A stretch of DNA of 14,061 nucleotides from Parachlorella kessleri (lineage: Eukaryota; Chlorophyta; Trebouxiophyceae; Chlorellales; Chlorellaceae). Where the stretch lies: assembly GCA_001598975.1 (NCBI GenBank), contig BBXU01002570.1, positions 1-14,061 on the forward strand, written 5' to 3'. A program made the translations under genes and the position numbers. Below are positions 1-9,100 of this stretch, piece after piece. The notes beneath the pieces were generated by a model. It did not search any database, was not told the origin of the DNA, and saw nothing but the letters and a program-made list of their open reading frames with translations. The number at the start of each line of letters is the position of its first letter. Position 1 is the first letter of the stretch.

Positions 1-1611
1 GCCGGTTGTGGTCGGTCCCCCCCCTCTCCCCACCCGGCCCCAAGGCCAGGAGGTGCCCCCCTCACTTTTCACTACGGGGTACCCAGCTCGAAAAACGATG
101 TACCCATAACTTCCAAGCTGTATGCCAGAACACAGATGCAAACCATGCCATACCTGGCAGGCTGGAGCCTGCTGCGCCTCCTAGCATGAAGCGGTGCGCT
201 TGCAGGGCTGGCGGAGCTGTTGGTGATACTAGTCGTCGTTGTTGCCCGTTCGCTGCAGGCGGGCTGGCAGGTGTAGCACCTGCACGGTTCCTTTTTAGCT
301 TCATTAGGTTGGCACCACCAGAAGCAGTTGCTGCTAAGCTATTTAGCCAAGGTGGGAGGATGGGCCTGTGCTACCTGCCCAGTGAGGCCGCTCAGAAGAT
401 AGCAGGATAACAGGTCCTGCAGGAGGCAGAACAAGGGTCAGACAAGGTCTAAGTGGGATGTGTGACTCCTTATTGCTACTAGATAGCAAGAGCCCAACAG
501 CAGTTCCTTGGCAACCAATAAGGACTGTGCCTGGCTTACCACCCAGGAAGAGGGCCAGCAGCAGCACCACGGCAAGCAGCTGGAGTGTGCTTGCCGGCTT
601 GCTACTGTTGCCCCTGCAAACTGCCTCAGGCATTGCTCGCCAGTGGAGGAGGCGTCGCTAAGGTCCGACCACTAACGAAAGCATAGCGAGACAGTGGCCC
701 CTTCAACACCATGGCTTAACATTGGCAGGTCCTGCTCCGGCACTGTGGCTGTATGAGAGGACAGCGTCATTGAAATTGATAAATACACTATTCCAAAGCT
801 TTCGCTGAAGCTCGTATTCGGACGTTGCGGGCTGTATCTAGTCAAATTGAACGAGGGCGGGGCGGTGGGGGTCCGGTATGGCCTGAGTTCGCTGGGTGTG
901 GGTGTGTGTCTGGGAGGTAGCAGGACCCCCCTGATCACTGGCATGAACTCACCAACGGATGTTTCACCAATATCAGAGTGCCACACGCTACGGCCATCTA
1001 TGGTACCCGCCACCAGCGATCACAAGCGGGAGTTCCGAGACGGTATGGAATGATGTTTCTCCTTCCTTGCAAGGGGTTCCAGTGAGACCAGCTCCAAGAT
1101 CCTGGCCCAGCACTGGCTATAGTAAGCTGATTGTCGATCACAATAGAATATTAGCTTAACCCCGCCGAGGCTGCAACCTTACACCTTCTTGTAACCAGCA
1201 AGGGCCACGGTAAGGCAAGCCGAAAGGAGCAATACATGCTGCCAAAGCTATATCAGTGTTTCTATGGGTAAGGTGCAAGAGGCGGGAACTGCGGGCAACA
1301 AGAGGCCAAAGCCACACCCACTCTCAACACAGCAGGCCGGCTACATATCTTTGCTGTCTATCAAGTATCTATGCAAAGCAACAGATGGCTGGAAAGGTTA
1401 ACAAGCAGAAGGCGCAAGGGTGCAAGGTGTTTCACCTGGTACCCGCTCAGTAGCAGGAAGCCACGTCAAGCACAGTGCAGCCACAGTCAACCCGTGACCG
1501 CCAGCACCAACAGATCCCACAATCACAAAACTCTTCGCTCTCTGCACCAAGGTCCCTGGCTGGTCTCCGGTCGTGCTGCAGCAGCTTCACGGCACGAACA
1601 CATCCCTCCTT
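1..1611. other. Stretch without a supportable gene
   Basis: I see no gene here. Open frames on both strands are short (under about 140 codons), share no recognisable motif, and show no splice-phased continuation. A minus-strand frame around 343-633 contains a short leucine-rich hydrophobic run, but nothing else supports it. The part nearest 1611 should include the 3' UTR of the small membrane-protein gene that ends at 1612. A minus-strand TGTAA pentamer lies at 1183-1179, about 430 nt past that stop. This is far for a poly(A) signal and could be chance. The stretch is slightly less GC-rich than the coding parts of the window, which fits intergenic DNA or an unrecognised intron. Confidence 0.5.
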
Positions 1612-2088
1612 TCAGCCCTTCTCGCCCTTGCCCCCAACCCCAAGGCCCCCCAGGTTGATGGTTGGCATAGCAAACTCGTACACGCAGTTCACCCGCTCCG
1701 GCTCCCTCTTTCCCTCCTTCTTGCTGGCCCTGGCCCGCTGCTGCTTGTAGTAGATCCAGCCCCAGTAGGCCACAAAGGCCAGGTGGATGAAGACCAGCAG
1801 CCAGATCAGCCCAGCCCCGCTGCCGTGGCGCCCGCCGTGGGCGGGGATGTGCATGTGGTGGCGGTGGAGGTGCTCGTGGGCGGACTGCACGTCAGAGCCC
1901 GTAGCCGCGGCGCCAGCAACGGCGGCCTCATGCAGCTTGTGCAGGTCTGCTGCGCCTGCTGCGGCGCCGGCGACACCGCCGGCAGCCCCAGCGCTGCCCA
2001 CGGCGTCGGCCAGGCCCTTGTGCCCGGCCAGCATGGCGCGGCTTTGGCCCCCTGCCAAGCCGCCCATGAGGCGTTCCCGGTCATCCAT
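1612..2088 (-). CDS. Small histidine-rich single-pass membrane protein, hypothetical
   Basis: I do not recognise this protein; it is an uninterrupted 158-residue frame. Residues 1-65 are Ala/Gly-rich (GAAGGVAGAAAG). Residues 71-89 form a histidine cluster (HEHLHRHHMH, then AHGGRH) that could bind metal. Residues 92-114 form one clear hydrophobic helix rich in aromatics (GLIWLLVFIHLAFVAYWGW). A basic tail follows (KQQRARASKKEGKR), so by the positive-inside rule the C terminus should face the cytosol. A short ordered-looking end (VNCVYEFAMPTINLGG) precedes TGA. ATG 2088 is the first ATG after an in-frame TAG upstream; an additional 5' exon cannot be excluded. It lies about 157 bp downstream of the ZSWIM7 stop on the same strand. 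The helix with flanking charges and the non-random tail favour a real gene; the GC-rich background tempers that. Confidence 0.5.
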   Translation of the reverse strand: MDDRERLMGGLAGGQSRAMLAGHKGLADAVGSAGAAGGVAGAAAGAADLHKLHEAAVAGAAATGSDVQSAHEHLHRHHMHIPAHGGRHGSGAGLIWLLVFIHLAFVAYWGWIYYKQQRARASKKEGKREPERVNCVYEFAMPTINLGGLGVGGKGEKG

Positions 2089-2101
2089 GCTCCTGCTGGT
2101 C

Positions 2102-2122
2102 CTGCTGCTGCTGCTGCTGCTG
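2102..2122. repeat. (CTG)7 microsatellite, CAG on the gene strand
   Basis: Seven perfect CTG units on the plus strand, so CAG on the minus strand. They lie about 13 nt upstream of the ATG of the small membrane-protein gene, presumably in its 5' UTR. The same triplet recurs in the TERT N-terminal region, so slippage-prone triplets appear common in this genome. Confidence 0.85.
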
Positions 2123-2245
2123 CTCTCTGGCAGAGGCTGCTGCTGTGCCCGCTACCTGCTCCCAAAACTGTGTGCACCTGTCCTGCGGTTCTCCCACACC
2201 AAAGGCGCCACACCAGTCCAAGCTGCCTGCCTGCTCACGGCGCTG

Positions 2246-3449
2246 CTACTCTTGCAGCACGTCTGCCAGGACCGTGTCGGCCACGTGCGTGGTGCGCGCC
2301 TTGCCCAGGCACACAGCTAGGCGGGTGGCCAGCTGGTGCTTGCACTGCATATCAGAGGAGTGCCCGCGTGCCAGTCAGCATCCCTTGCTTTGTCCAACAT
2401 ACACGCAAGCATTCCTGCATTGCCGCGCCGGGCATTGACAAAAAAGCTTCACCCTGGCAGGCACAATTTCAACAGAGTCCTGGCAGACTGTTGTTCTGTG
2501 CGATGCCAGCTCAGCACGATCAGTATCAGTCCCACTGACATGTCCCACTGACCTGCCAAACCAGGCAAGAAACAGCACAAGGCACTCACATAGACGGCTT
2601 CTGCCTTGGACACCACGTCGTAGTGAAATGACTGGCAGGAGCAGAAGTGGGCCGGGAAGACGGTGTATCTCTCGTTGGACCGCTGCCCTTGCACCTGCGC
2701 TGCCCAACCCACACGCAAGTCTCCAGCAGAGAAAGCACCAAGACGAGGGTTCGCATGGGGCACCACGACCCGTAGGGACTGAACAGGCAACACCTATACC
2801 GGTGTGTGCTGAACCACTGATTCTGGGGGTGCGGATGCTCACAGGTGCCCGAAACTAGCAACGGCCTCCTTAGGCCAGCAGGTGGAAAACACTGGCAAGT
2901 GCGGCTGTGACCGTCGAAACACGCTTGCTCACCTGGTACACCCGCCTGCCACTCCTCTCCCCAACAAAGCAAAACACACCACCCTGATCGATAAGCTGCA
3001 GCGCGTTGCTCAGATGCCTCTCGAACAAGATGTTCAAGCTGTACACATAAGGCATTCTAGAAAGTAAGCTTCTTTAGGCTTCACTGCACCCACACTGACA
3101 CCCCATACACCTGCCTTGCCTGAGCATGCAAGCTCCAGCACAACAGGTGCAGCGCTCCTGCTTACCTGCTGAGTTGATCGTCAGTAACTGCAGACAGGCA
3201 GGGGACTCTGTTGGGGTCACGGAAGGAACCGTAGCACTAGAAGGCCGTACGGCAGGCAACCCTGGAGCGAGGATGTCAGTGAAGAAAGGCTTACTCTGTT
3301 GAGTAGCTTGGATAGCACCAAATAGCTCGTCTGCAACCCTGCACAAGGTAGCGATGGCATCAAGCGGAGTACCTGACTCCTCTGCATAACAAACGGAGCA
3401 AACAAGGTTACCTGCTCACGGTAGGAAGATTCTGGTGCTCATGAGGCAT
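2246..3449 (-). CDS. ZSWIM7: SWIM zinc-finger protein ZSWIM7/SWS1 (Shu complex)
   Basis: SWS1/ZSWIM7 is the SWIM-domain member of the Shu complex, which helps load and stabilise Rad51 filaments in homologous recombination in the nucleus. Six exons join in phase: 3449-3412, 3338-3295, 3187-3166, 3038-2933, 2694-2590 and 2344-2246. They give 137 residues; human ZSWIM7 is about 140. Landmarks in order: an N-terminal helix (VADELFGAIQATQQ), ITDDQLS, SLNILFERHLSNALQLID, SGRRVYQ, and the SWIM zinc motif CxC...CxH as CSC and CKH, followed by HQLATRLA. All four zinc ligands are present. The last intron falls between the CxC and CxH halves. ATG 3449 is the first ATG after an in-frame TAA. Exon 3 is a 22-nt microexon. 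Donors and acceptors are all GT-AG (for example TAT|GTGAGT, ATGCAG|TGC). Family identity is secure; the first exon is the least certain. Confidence 0.92.
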
Positions 3450-3746
3450 GACGGCTGCCACAAATAGCAGCCTTTTCTCTTACAGGAGTGTTCTTAGAGC
3501 GCCGAGACACGTCAGCAGTGCTTGAATGGAGCGGTGATCAAGGTCATGCACATTCTTTGGTATGGATTGCCTTGATGCCACTAGCTTTCAAGGAAGAAGG
3601 CCTCGTCTCAAGTCGGCAGACTGATCATCTGTGGGCTCGTCCGGGTTCCTCAGCTTTTAAAGTAACCTGCGTTGCCTGAGCTGCTCAGTTGCCTCGGTCA
3701 CAAGCTCAGCTGGGGTGTTTAGGGGCCGGCGGGCGGCTGACAGGCC
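3450..3746. promoter_or_regulatory. Divergent intergenic region between ZSWIM7 and APC10
   Basis: About 300 bp separate the ZSWIM7 start (minus, 3449) and the preferred APC10 start (plus, 3747). Both 5' UTRs and both core promoters should lie here, so it is a candidate bidirectional promoter. I see no convincing TATA box; TTTTAAAG near 3655 is the only AT-rich core-like string. The role is inferred from gene orientation alone. Confidence 0.4.
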
Positions 3747-5188
3747 ATGCGAGGTGAGCCTAGGCACTAAGCGGCTGCGCAGGCACCCTGGGCTGTGCTT
3801 GCTTCTCTGCCCGTGCCAGAAGGAGCCTTGGGTGCTCAAACACCACTGTCAGCTGCAAGCGCAGCCGACTGGGGCACCGAAGGCATATGCTGTTGCCTTG
3901 GCTGCAGTGGCTTCACAGCTGACCCCAGACAAGAACTGCCGCGAGATAGGCAAGCTGGCAGTATGGTCGGTGACCAGTGCTAAACCTGGGAACGGGGTGG
4001 AGCTGCTTCGCGATAGTCGTGATGATACCTACTGGCAGTCAGACGGCGCACAGCCCCACTTGGTGAACCTGCAGTTTCAAAAGAAGGTGCGACAGGCCGT
4101 GGGTAGGCTGACCCTTCCTCATACACCGGCTCATTGGCTGGGCACGCCACAGGCAGCAGAGGATGCCTCTGCATTAGCCTGTGACGTGATGCTCCGGTAA
4201 CAGTGTTTTGTTGTGGCTGGTGGATGGGTGGCGCCCGACTCTCCCTTGCCTGCCCAGGCAAGGGTCAGCCTCCCCTAAAACCACCACCATGCCCCCTAGC
4301 CCTTGCCCCCGCCCCCCCAGCCACCTGATGTATCTTCACGCCATGCGACGCGCTGGCCCCACCTACCCCTGGCTGCCTGACTCCTCTGGTGCCCGATCAG
4401 CTGCCTCCTCCCCCGTCCCCCAAGTGTCCAGGTGGTGCTCAAGGAGCTGGCCATCTTCTGTGACTACAAGATGGACGAGAGCTACACGCCCAGCAAGCTG
4501 TCGGTGCGGGTGGGCACCAGCTTCTGCGACCTGCGGGAGGTCAAGGTGGTGGACCTCAAGGAGCCGCAGGGCTGGGTGACCGTGCCGCTGGCGCCCGATG
4601 CCAACCCCAGGTGGGTGGGGTGGCCGGGGCGGGACGGCGCGCAGTCGCCGGGCTGGCCCAGGGCACTGCTGGACGTTTGCGCCCAGAGTGACTGGGCTGT
4701 GGACGGGGTGAACAGCATGGAGGGAGCCCAGGTGCATCTCGCAGGGTGGGCTGGCAGGGCATTGCGGTGGCTGGGGGTGCCGCACCTCGACGTGGTGATA
4801 GCGGGCCGTGCCACGACGTGTCAGTGCAGCAAGCGGGGGTGCACCTGAGGGTGCCAGCGCAGGGCATGTGATGTCTTGCTGCAAGGCTGGTACAGCCGTG
4901 GACGGGTAATGATGCCGACCCAATCCGCAGGTGCGGTTGCACAGCCAGCTACTGCGCCAGTGGCGCCAGCCTGCCACAAGCCTCAGCCCCGCTGCGTGCC
5001 CCTGCTGCAGTGCGTGCATCAAGGCTTACATCCTCCAGATAGCGGTGCTGGCCAACCACCAGAACGGGCGGGACACCCACATCCGCCAGATCAAGGTGTA
5101 TGGGCCGCGGCAGGAGCCGGACAGGGCCACCGGCCCGCAGGTGGGCTTTGTCACTCCCGAGTTCACTATGTATGGCACGGTGCGGTAG
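3747..5188 (+). CDS. APC10: Anaphase-promoting complex subunit 10 (APC10/DOC1)
   Basis: APC10 is the DOC-domain subunit that, with a Cdc20/Cdh1 co-activator, forms the degron receptor of the APC/C ubiquitin ligase. The preferred exons are 3747-3753, 3929-4086, 4432-4610 and 5011-5188, all GT-AG with matching phases, giving 173 residues (human about 185). Landmarks: [70 protein letters not shown] and KVYGPR. The order and spacing match the family along the whole DOC jelly roll. The first exon contributes only ATGCGAG before a textbook donor (GTGAGC). Alternatively translation could start at ATG 3715 without that intron, giving about 242 residues with a non-conserved N-terminal extension. The protein ends in Val-Arg, where APC10 normally ends in the Ile-Arg tail that docks on APC3/CDC27; this is a conservative change. 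It is convergent with TERT. Confidence 0.94.
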
Positions 5189-5381
5189 GGGCTGTACACG
5201 GACCGTATGAAGGGCCCTTACCGCCCAGCGCACTGTTGCTTCCTCTTGGCTTATGTGAGCACCTATATCTGTTGATGGTGGCAGGCGATGCGAACAATGG
5301 AGGCGAGGTTGGGGGGAACTGTATGGACAGGGCTGGGTGCCATTGTGCTCTGGGGCTTGCCTCGTTTTTTATGGAAATGCT

Positions 5382-5386
5382 TGTAA
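5382..5386 (+). terminator. Candidate poly(A) signal TGTAA of APC10
   Basis: TGTAA lies about 195 nt after the APC10 stop codon, in an AT-richer patch (T-run at 5365-5370). UGUAA is the common nuclear poly(A) signal in chlorophyte algae. The pentamer alone is weak evidence, but position and strand fit. Confidence 0.4.
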
Positions 5387-5399
5387 CAGAAAGCTTGCC

Positions 5400-6128
5400 T
5401 TTTTTCTTGCTTGCCAGGACAGTCTCAGGGATTGTAGAGATTGCCTCCTGTTAGAGCAGCTTCAGGAGGGGCTTGAGATGCATGCTTTGCAGTAGTTTGT
5501 TGAATAGCTCGGTAGCCGTCCAAGGGTGGCATCAAACAAAGATGCCCATGAGAAGGCCTAGCACATGCTCCTTGTTCAGTGCTGTCCCTTGGTGACTCTC
5601 ACATGAACGTGTCGGCCAGGGTTGATGGTGGGGCATGAACAGCAAAAGTGTCTACCATGCCTAGCAAGTAGATGGAGGTCAGGGTACCCAAGCAGCACCA
5701 CGCTGGCATGTCTCAATGAAGACTTCCTGATCATTGCCTTGCCCAGTCCTGCCGGTTTGGTTGCGTCAACCAGCCTTTGCGCACCCATAGGTCAGGCTAA
5801 GACTACTGGGAAGGCCATGTCCTGTAGGCGGCCTAGCCTTCTTGTTCGCTCCACATGCCACCATAGGCATGCAAGGCATATATCTTGCTGGAGACCAATG
5901 ACAATTATGCCACTTCCAGTGAACCTAGTGATGGGGGACCAAGGGTCGCTCATTGAGCTGCCTGCCAGGAGCGAATGTGTCCGAAGAATGGGGCAGAGCG
6001 CATGCACAACATCCAGGCAAGCAACAGATGCCCAGAAAGCAGTCATCGGGCAGCTGCCCACCTCTGGAAACCCCAAGGCTCGACACTGGAGGTAGCGTAG
6101 CCTGGCAGAGCAAGCTGGGCCAGCCAGC
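5400..6128. other. Convergent 3' intergenic stretch, no gene seen
   Basis: This lies between the putative end of the APC10 transcript and the TERT stop codon. It should contain the 3' UTR of TERT on its right side. I found no minus-strand TGTAA here, so the TERT poly(A) site is not located. Open frames on both strands are short and without recognisable motifs. Confidence 0.5.
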
Positions 6129-9100
6129 CTAGTAGCGTATGTGCAGGAAGACGTCGGAGTGCACATCCTCCACCACAGGCGCCAGCGCTCTAGCCAGCTG
6201 GCGGGTAGCTGGCGCCTGCAGCTGCTCCTGCAGGGTGCACAGGAGGGCCGCGTACCGCGTGGGCTTGCGCCGCAGCACCTTGGCAAAGGCTGTCAGCCCA
6301 AGCCACCTGCAAGGCAGCAGGCACACATGGTCTTGCACCTTGATGGGTGCTGTCAAGCCAACCAGTGGGGGTACTGCTGTGGAGTCAGCACGACTCATGG
6401 TTGACAATGCCAGCGACAGTGACAAATGTGTCACCTGCTCCATGGACCTGCGCTTGATGAGAGCCCGCCTAGGGATGGCCAGCATGTCATGGAGCCTGCC
6501 TACCTCACGTGCGCCCGGGAGACCTGTGCCAGGCAGTTGACCGGGCGCGTGCCTGGGGGTGCAGCCGCTGGGCGGACCCGCCGCCTGCACCATGCAGCAG
6601 TCATTGACATCCCACCAGGCAAGAAAACCATAGCTCGCACAACCTCAGCCGGGCTGGGCTCTCATTCACGGGATCAAGACTGCCGGCTGAGCTTCAGCAA
6701 AAGCTCTGAGCTGGCTGGCCGGCAATATCGGTTGAGAACGAGGCAGCGGGGCGGCCAGGGTTGATGCACCATGCCCGAAAAGAAGCCCGCCCCTCCAGCC
6801 GAGGCTTAAGCCAAGCTCGCCGCTGCACAGCATGGTTGCCGCCTCATGAACTTTGACTGTCGACTACAAAATGCCTCCCCCCCCCCCAACCCCCCCCCCA
6901 CCCCAAAAAAAGGCACCTGCGGGTGAGGGTGTACATGAAGGCAATGCCGCGCTCCACGGCCGCCTGGAGTACCCCCGTAGAGGGCGCAGGCGCCGAGGGC
7001 AGGGCGCTGACGTAGCAGTGGAACTTCATGGCGCCCAGCAAGAAGGCCTGCAAGGCCCCAGGCAGGCAGCCAGGCATCAGTATCACCATTCTCCACCAAC
7101 TTCAAGGGGCACCGGGACGATACAGGAGACAGCGCCTGGACACAGCGGGCAACTCACGCAACTCGCAAGACCGTAATAGCAGTGACACTTGGGGATTAAT
7201 ATGACCTGTGCGAAGAGCAAGCTGCTGGATGTCTTTCCCTGTCCCCTTGCCGATCCAACCTCACACGGCTGCCGCCGTCCCTCCTCCCAGCCGTTGCGCC
7301 TCTGCCCTCAGCCCCTCACGCTGCTGCCACCCTTGGGGTCCTCATTTTCAAAGCTTCCACCACTCTTAGAAAAGGCATTCATGCCCAACACACCCCACGC
7401 CCAGCTGCCGGTGGGGTGTGCGGCCCCGCCTCAAGCACAGACCTGGAAGATGTTCAGCCAGATCGTCTGCTGCGAGTTGATGGCGCCGTCAAGCAGCAGC
7501 GGGTGGACCTTGGGGCGCAGGTAGTGGCACAGCTTGGTGGCAAGCGCCTCCCCGGGGCGCTTGCGCAGCGGCAGGGTCAGCGAGCTGCTGATGTGCTCCC
7601 CCACATACCTGCAGCAGAGGGGGGCCAGGTCAGTGCATGGACTGTCTACCTGCTGTGACCTGCTGGGAGCCAGGCAGTGCTCACTGGAGCAGTGCTGCTG
7701 CCTTCCAGCAGTTGTCCTGGTGGTGTCACCCGCTGTTTCTTACAGCGCGCCCGGCCCACACATGAGCCTGCTTCCCTTCTTTCCGGTCAGCATCAACCCA
7801 GCTCACGCAGGCTATGCCAAGGCAAGACCTTCCCTTCCCACGCATGATGACTACCCGCCAGCACCCAGCAGCCACCCAGGAGTGCAGTCACCTTGTAACT
7901 GCCGCCCAGCCGCCGCACCCGCACTGCCCTCTCTTGCAAACAGTTCAGGTACGTCTCTATCAAGCCACATGGCAGGGACTTGTGCTGCCAACGCCCGCAC
8001 CTCGTGGCTACCCGCTAGCAATCTCAGCCGCCGCATTCACCATGACATTCACTTTTACATACGCATTACATATGTCCATTAGCATCAAACACCCTTTACA
8101 TACATATTACATATGTTTATCAGCATCAAACACCAGCAGCCAGTGGCTATGTTGCAAGACCAGCCTCATCCACCTCACCTACCTGGTGTAATCCCCTTGC
8201 ACCTCCAGGTTTGCCACGTTGACCAGCAGGCCGCACCACTTGATGAAGGCAGCCCCGCTGGCGGCACGGTGCAGCGCGGCAGGCAGCAGTCTTGGGGGAC
8301 GAGTGCTGCTGCCCACGGACAGCTCGAAGCTGAGCTTGGTTTTGTGGGGGTTGACGTGGACATTGCAGTCTGGGAAGCCTGTGCATTGCCAGGGTGGGGC
8401 ATGGGGGCCGGAGGACATCAATAATTAAAAGGGGACCTCAGAGGGCTGAAGGTGCCCAGCCAGCCATGCCATGCATGAGATGAGCCCGGTGCATGCAGCC
8501 ACGCCATCAGCAATGTGCCAGCATTGGCTGGCGGCACCCCGCAAGGGAGGAGCGCCAGTTCCCACATGCCGGGGAGCAAGAAAGCAGCGGAGCGCGGGTA
8601 TCGCCTGGCCCGGCAAGCAAGTGAGAGACAGATCACACGTGGCGCACGGCGAGGCACAGGGGGGGGCTCAGGCGCACGCGACCACCCACGCACCCACCCT
8701 CCAACATCCGCCCAGCCACCGCGGCTGCCACCGCTGGCAGGGAGGTGAGCAGCAGGAAGTCATCCACCAGCCGCAGCAGCAGGGTGGCGCTGTAGGGCGC
8801 CGCTCCACCGGCCCCCGCTTGGCCAGGCTGCGGCACCAGCCTGCCACCGCCGCCTTGGCTTGGAGGGCCCCCGCCTCCTGCTGCGCCCCCCGCTGCTGCT
8901 GCTGCTGCTGTGCCGCCGGGGGGGCTGCCGGCACTTGCTCCCAGGACCTCAGCCGCAAGGTGGCCCGGGTACCGGGCCTCGCTGCCTACCACGATGGGGC
9001 AGCAGCTGTCTTCCGCCGCGGCACCCGCCAGCGCGGTGAGGAGCCCTCGGGAGCTCGTCCCCAGGCTGCATGCTGCCCCACCAGCAAGCCCCGCTGCCAC

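Noticed and set aside
343..633. Minus-strand frame with a leucine-rich hydrophobic run, possible signal or membrane segment
   Set aside because: There is only one hydrophobic stretch, no splice-phased neighbours and no similarity I can name; composition alone is not enough.
1573..2538. 321-codon plus-strand open frame
   Set aside because: It runs antisense across two minus-strand genes, including ZSWIM7 exon 6 and its flanking intron; no motif is recognisable.
3041..3056. Acceptor TTTCTAG at 3057 giving an extra MPYVYS before the ZSWIM7 helix
   Set aside because: The acceptor TGTACAG at 3039 has the same phase and gives exactly the spacing of human and plant homologues.
3074..3346. ZSWIM7 exon read straight through from VADELF to the donor near 3165
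   Set aside because: It leaves the wrong phase for the next exon and adds non-conserved residues. The 22-nt microexon solution matches phase and family spacing.
3339..3372. Possible 34-nt intron (GTACTC...GTGCAG) with a 9-nt exon before it in ZSWIM7
   Set aside because: Too short to splice normally. The 73-nt intron 3411-3339 explains the same junction in phase.
4363..5022. 219-codon minus-strand frame
   Set aside because: Antisense to APC10 exon 3 and flanking introns, with no recognisable domain.
6877..6904. C/G-rich tract as an interstitial telomere repeat
   Set aside because: It lacks any TTTAGGG or TTTTAGGG periodicity; it is homopolymer runs only.
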